Source of the DNA: Chloroflexota bacterium
GTDB lineage: Bacteria; Chloroflexota; Dehalococcoidia; Lucifugimonadales; UBA3495
Length of the DNA: 6,328 nucleotides
Direction of reading: 5' to 3'
Assembly (NCBI GenBank): GCA_028874675.1
Contig: JAPPJA010000298.1
Location: forward strand, 1 to 6,328
Shown: positions 4,859 to 6,328 of the stretch, in pieces
Numbering within the stretch: the first letter of the stretch is position 1
Layout of the letters: each line of letters starts with the position of its first letter
Translations under genes and position numbers: made by a program
Notes under the pieces: model-generated
Seen by the model: the letters and a program-made list of their open reading frames with translations, nothing else
What the model was told of the DNA's origin: nothing
Databases searched by the model: none

Positions 4859-5815
4859 ATGCGAAGCATTGACATTCACGCGCACTCGACTCCCCAGCGC
4901 TTTCAACGAGCGGTGCTGTCAGGAAACGACTGGCACGGCATGACCACCGCCGACGGAGAGCTGTTTAATCCCCGCAACGCCTGGACGCCGGAGCAGCGAA
5001 TTGCGGATATGAACTCCATTGGCGTGGATATCCAGGTGGTATCCACCAACGCCGGCTTTTACCAGTATGACAAGGACGTGGCGGTGACCACGGCCATAGC
5101 CAGGGACTGCAACGACGAAATTTACCAGATGACCATGGACTACCCCGACCGCCTGGCAGGGCTGGCCAACATTCCCATGCAGGACGCCAGCGCGGCGATT
5201 GCCGAACTGGACCGGGCGGTAAACCAGCTGGGGATGAAGGGAGCCATGATTGGCGACCAGGTAAATGGGAAGACCTTTGACGAGCCGGAGTTCCTGCCCA
5301 TATGGCAGGCGGCGGAACAGATGGGAGCGGTGATTTTCATTCACCAGGGCGGCTCCACCATTGGCACCAAGCGCCAGCCCCGCTACCACGTTCGCAACAC
5401 CATCGGGAACCTGGCCGACCGGGCAGTTACCTTTGCCGCATTCACATTTGGCGGGGTGATGGACAAGTGCCCGGACCTTAAGGTGCTGCTGGCCCACGGC
5501 GGCGGCTATGCCTGCTTTGGCATCGGACGCATGGACCGGGGCTGGCAGGTAAGGTCGGAGGCGCGGGTCAATATTGACCAGCCGCCAAGCAATTACCTGA
5601 ACAAGTTCTACTACGACTGCCTGACCCACAGCGAACCGGCCCTGCGGATGCTGATTGACACGGTGGGAATTGAACGGATTGTGCTGGGCACCGATTGGCC
5701 GGCGGATATGAAGATTGACTGGCCGGTCTCGTGGGTGATGGGGCTGCAAAGCCTGACCCTGGAAGAGAAAGAAGCCATCCTCTGGAAAAACCTGGAAGAG
5801 ATGCTGGGGCTTTAG
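4859..5815 (+). CDS. ACMSD-like amidohydrolase (amidohydrolase_2 / COG2159), array copy 3
   Basis: 318 residues from an ATG, with AAAGGA (4847-4852) 6 bases upstream. Metal-site residues are H7, H9, H162 and D279. The catalytic-type histidine is H213 (LAHGGG), and R47 and R224 match the ACMSD carboxylate-binding arginines. Two features are particular to this copy. The GAMIDD motif of the other three reads GAMIGD, so the first Asp becomes Gly132. The pocket loops read GMTTADGELFNPRNA (27-41) and HQGGSTIGTKRQPRY (162-176), the latter more basic than in copy 1. These changes suggest a different substrate rather than loss of function, because all predicted catalytic residues remain. The C-terminal third is nearly the same protein as copy 2 but with many synonymous codon changes. 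Likely cytoplasmic and co-transcribed with its neighbours. Confidence 0.88.
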   Translation: MRSIDIHAHSTPQRFQRAVLSGNDWHGMTTADGELFNPRNAWTPEQRIADMNSIGVDIQVVSTNAGFYQYDKDVAVTTAIARDCNDEIYQMTMDYPDRLAGLANIPMQDASAAIAELDRAVNQLGMKGAMIGDQVNGKTFDEPEFLPIWQAAEQMGAVIFIHQGGSTIGTKRQPRYHVRNTIGNLADRAVTFAAFTFGGVMDKCPDLKVLLAHGGGYACFGIGRMDRGWQVRSEARVNIDQPPSNYLNKFYYDCLTHSEPALRMLIDTVGIERIVLGTDWPADMKIDWPVSWVMGLQSLTLEEKEAILWKNLEEMLGL

Positions 5816-5819
5816 CCCC
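5806..5819 (+). other. Small hairpin over the stop codon of copy 3
   Basis: GGGGC (5806-5810) pairs with GCCCC (5815-5819) around TTTA. The stop codon TAG (5813-5815) lies in the loop and the 3' arm. Only five pairs and no T tract, so this is weak as a functional element. Confidence 0.25.
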
Positions 5820-5852
5820 CGCGACACCCCACAACGCAGGAGCTTGCAATCC

Positions 5853-6328
5853 ATGAGATCTATAGACATGCACGCCCACATCAGCCCCGAAGGATACATC
5901 CGCGCGGTGGAGGCCGGCGAGGAATGGTACGGCATCAGTGGGATGTCTCACGAGTTTCACCTGGCGGTGCCCCGCACCATGTGGACGCCGGAACAGCGGC
6001 TTACCGACATGGACTCCCTGGGCGTGGACGTCCACGTACTCTCGACCAATGCCGTGTTCTATTGCTATGACCGGGACGCCAACACCGTCGCCGCCATGGA
6101 CCGGGAATGCAACGACTATGTTTCGCAGTTGACCAGGGACCATCCCGACCGGTTTGCCGGGTTGGCCGCCCTTCCGATGCAGGACGTGGCGGCATCGGCA
6201 ACCGAACTGGAACGGGCGATGACGCAACTGGGCCTGAAGGGGGCCATGATTGACGACAGCGTCAACGGCAAGACGTACGACGACCCGGAGTTCTATCCAC
6301 TTTGGGAGGTGGCGGAGCAGACCGGGGC
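5853..6328 (+). CDS. ACMSD-like amidohydrolase, array copy 4 (N-terminal half, cut by window end)
   Basis: ATG 5853 opens a frame that runs without a stop to the window edge, giving 158 whole codons. AGGAG (5838-5842) lies 10 bases upstream, a somewhat long spacing. The protein begins MRSIDMHAH with the metal-binding H7 and H9. It has R49 in WTPEQR and the family motifs GVD (57-59), PMQ (108-110), GAMIDD (130-135) and VNGKT (137-141). The second half with the remaining catalytic residues is outside the window, so activity cannot be judged. The loop before WTPEQR is the longest of the four (W at 44 against 41 or 42), and the WHG of copies 1-3 is WYG here (Y26). It follows copy 3 by only 37 bases and is surely in the same unit. 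The absence of a stop reflects the window edge, not a broken gene. Confidence 0.88.
   Translation, partial: MRSIDMHAHISPEGYIRAVEAGEEWYGISGMSHEFHLAVPRTMWTPEQRLTDMDSLGVDVHVLSTNAVFYCYDRDANTVAAMDRECNDYVSQLTRDHPDRFAGLAALPMQDVAASATELERAMTQLGLKGAMIDDSVNGKTYDDPEFYPLWEVAEQTG

Larger units (their letters stand above)
2807..6328 (+). repeat. Tandem array of four paralogous amidohydrolase genes, continuing past the window
   Basis: Genes start at 2807, 3843, 4859 and 5853, all on the + strand. The first three are each exactly 957 bases including the stop. All four proteins open with MRSID-x-HAH and share WTPEQR, D-M-x-S-x-GVD, PMQ, GAMI and VNGKT motifs in the same order. The intergenic gaps are 79, 59 and 37 bases and each copy has its own Shine-Dalgarno site. 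No terminator or separate promoter was seen between copies, so one transcript from 2740-2768 is likely. The gaps themselves are not similar in sequence. Confidence 0.9.

Noticed and set aside
2807..6328. Recent tandem amplification or an assembly duplication
   Set aside because: The copies differ widely at synonymous sites and in loop length, so they are distinct genes and not repeated reads of one.

Overview
The window reads as one co-directional stretch (all genes on the + strand) of a moderately GC-rich bacterial genome. It has an ABC importer for peptide-like solutes followed by a tandem family of metal-dependent hydrolases/decarboxylases. The mix (DppB/DppC importer, expanded COG2159 amidohydrolase paralogs, GTG and TTG starts, strong Shine-Dalgarno sites, free use of ATA isoleucine codons) would fit an uncultured Chloroflexota lineage such as SAR202 or Dehalococcoidia. 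That assignment is an impression, not something the sequence proves.

Layout: (1) 1-345 is the C-terminal end of a family-5 extracellular solute-binding protein, closed by an intrinsic terminator at 393-427. (2) 346-683 is a 338-base intergenic region with an AT-rich middle. It holds a good sigma70-type promoter (TTGAAA-16-TATAAT, 545-572) and a leader of about 105 nt. (3) 684-1649 and 1712-2632 are the two permease subunits (DppB-like, then DppC-like), ended by a perfect 11-bp terminator at 2670-2701. (4) 2740-2768 is a second promoter (TTGCCC-17-TACAAT), with an 8-bp inverted repeat bracketing its -10 box. (5) 2807 to the window end is a head-to-tail array of four paralogous ACMSD-like amidohydrolases. 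The first three are each exactly 318 residues and the fourth is cut by the window edge after 158 codons. The gaps between copies shrink from 79 to 59 to 37 bases.

How it may work together: the binding protein captures a solute, possibly a short peptide or another amide or organic acid, and the permeases carry it in. No ATPase subunit lies in the window. The amidohydrolases keep the full set of metal ligands, the catalytic histidine and both substrate-carboxylate arginines of ACMSD-type decarboxylases, so they are probably cytoplasmic enzymes acting on carboxylated, perhaps aromatic or ring-cleavage, compounds. They form a transcription unit separate from the permeases, so a link between the imported solute and the enzymes' substrates is only suggested by proximity.

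The most interesting feature is the array. Four copies keep an identical catalytic frame but differ in length and sequence in the loops over the active site. Two copies encode an identical 21-residue stretch with 10 of 21 codons different. This looks like an old, selected set of specialised paralogs rather than a recent amplification. No tRNA, rRNA, CRISPR array, insertion sequence or phage feature was seen.
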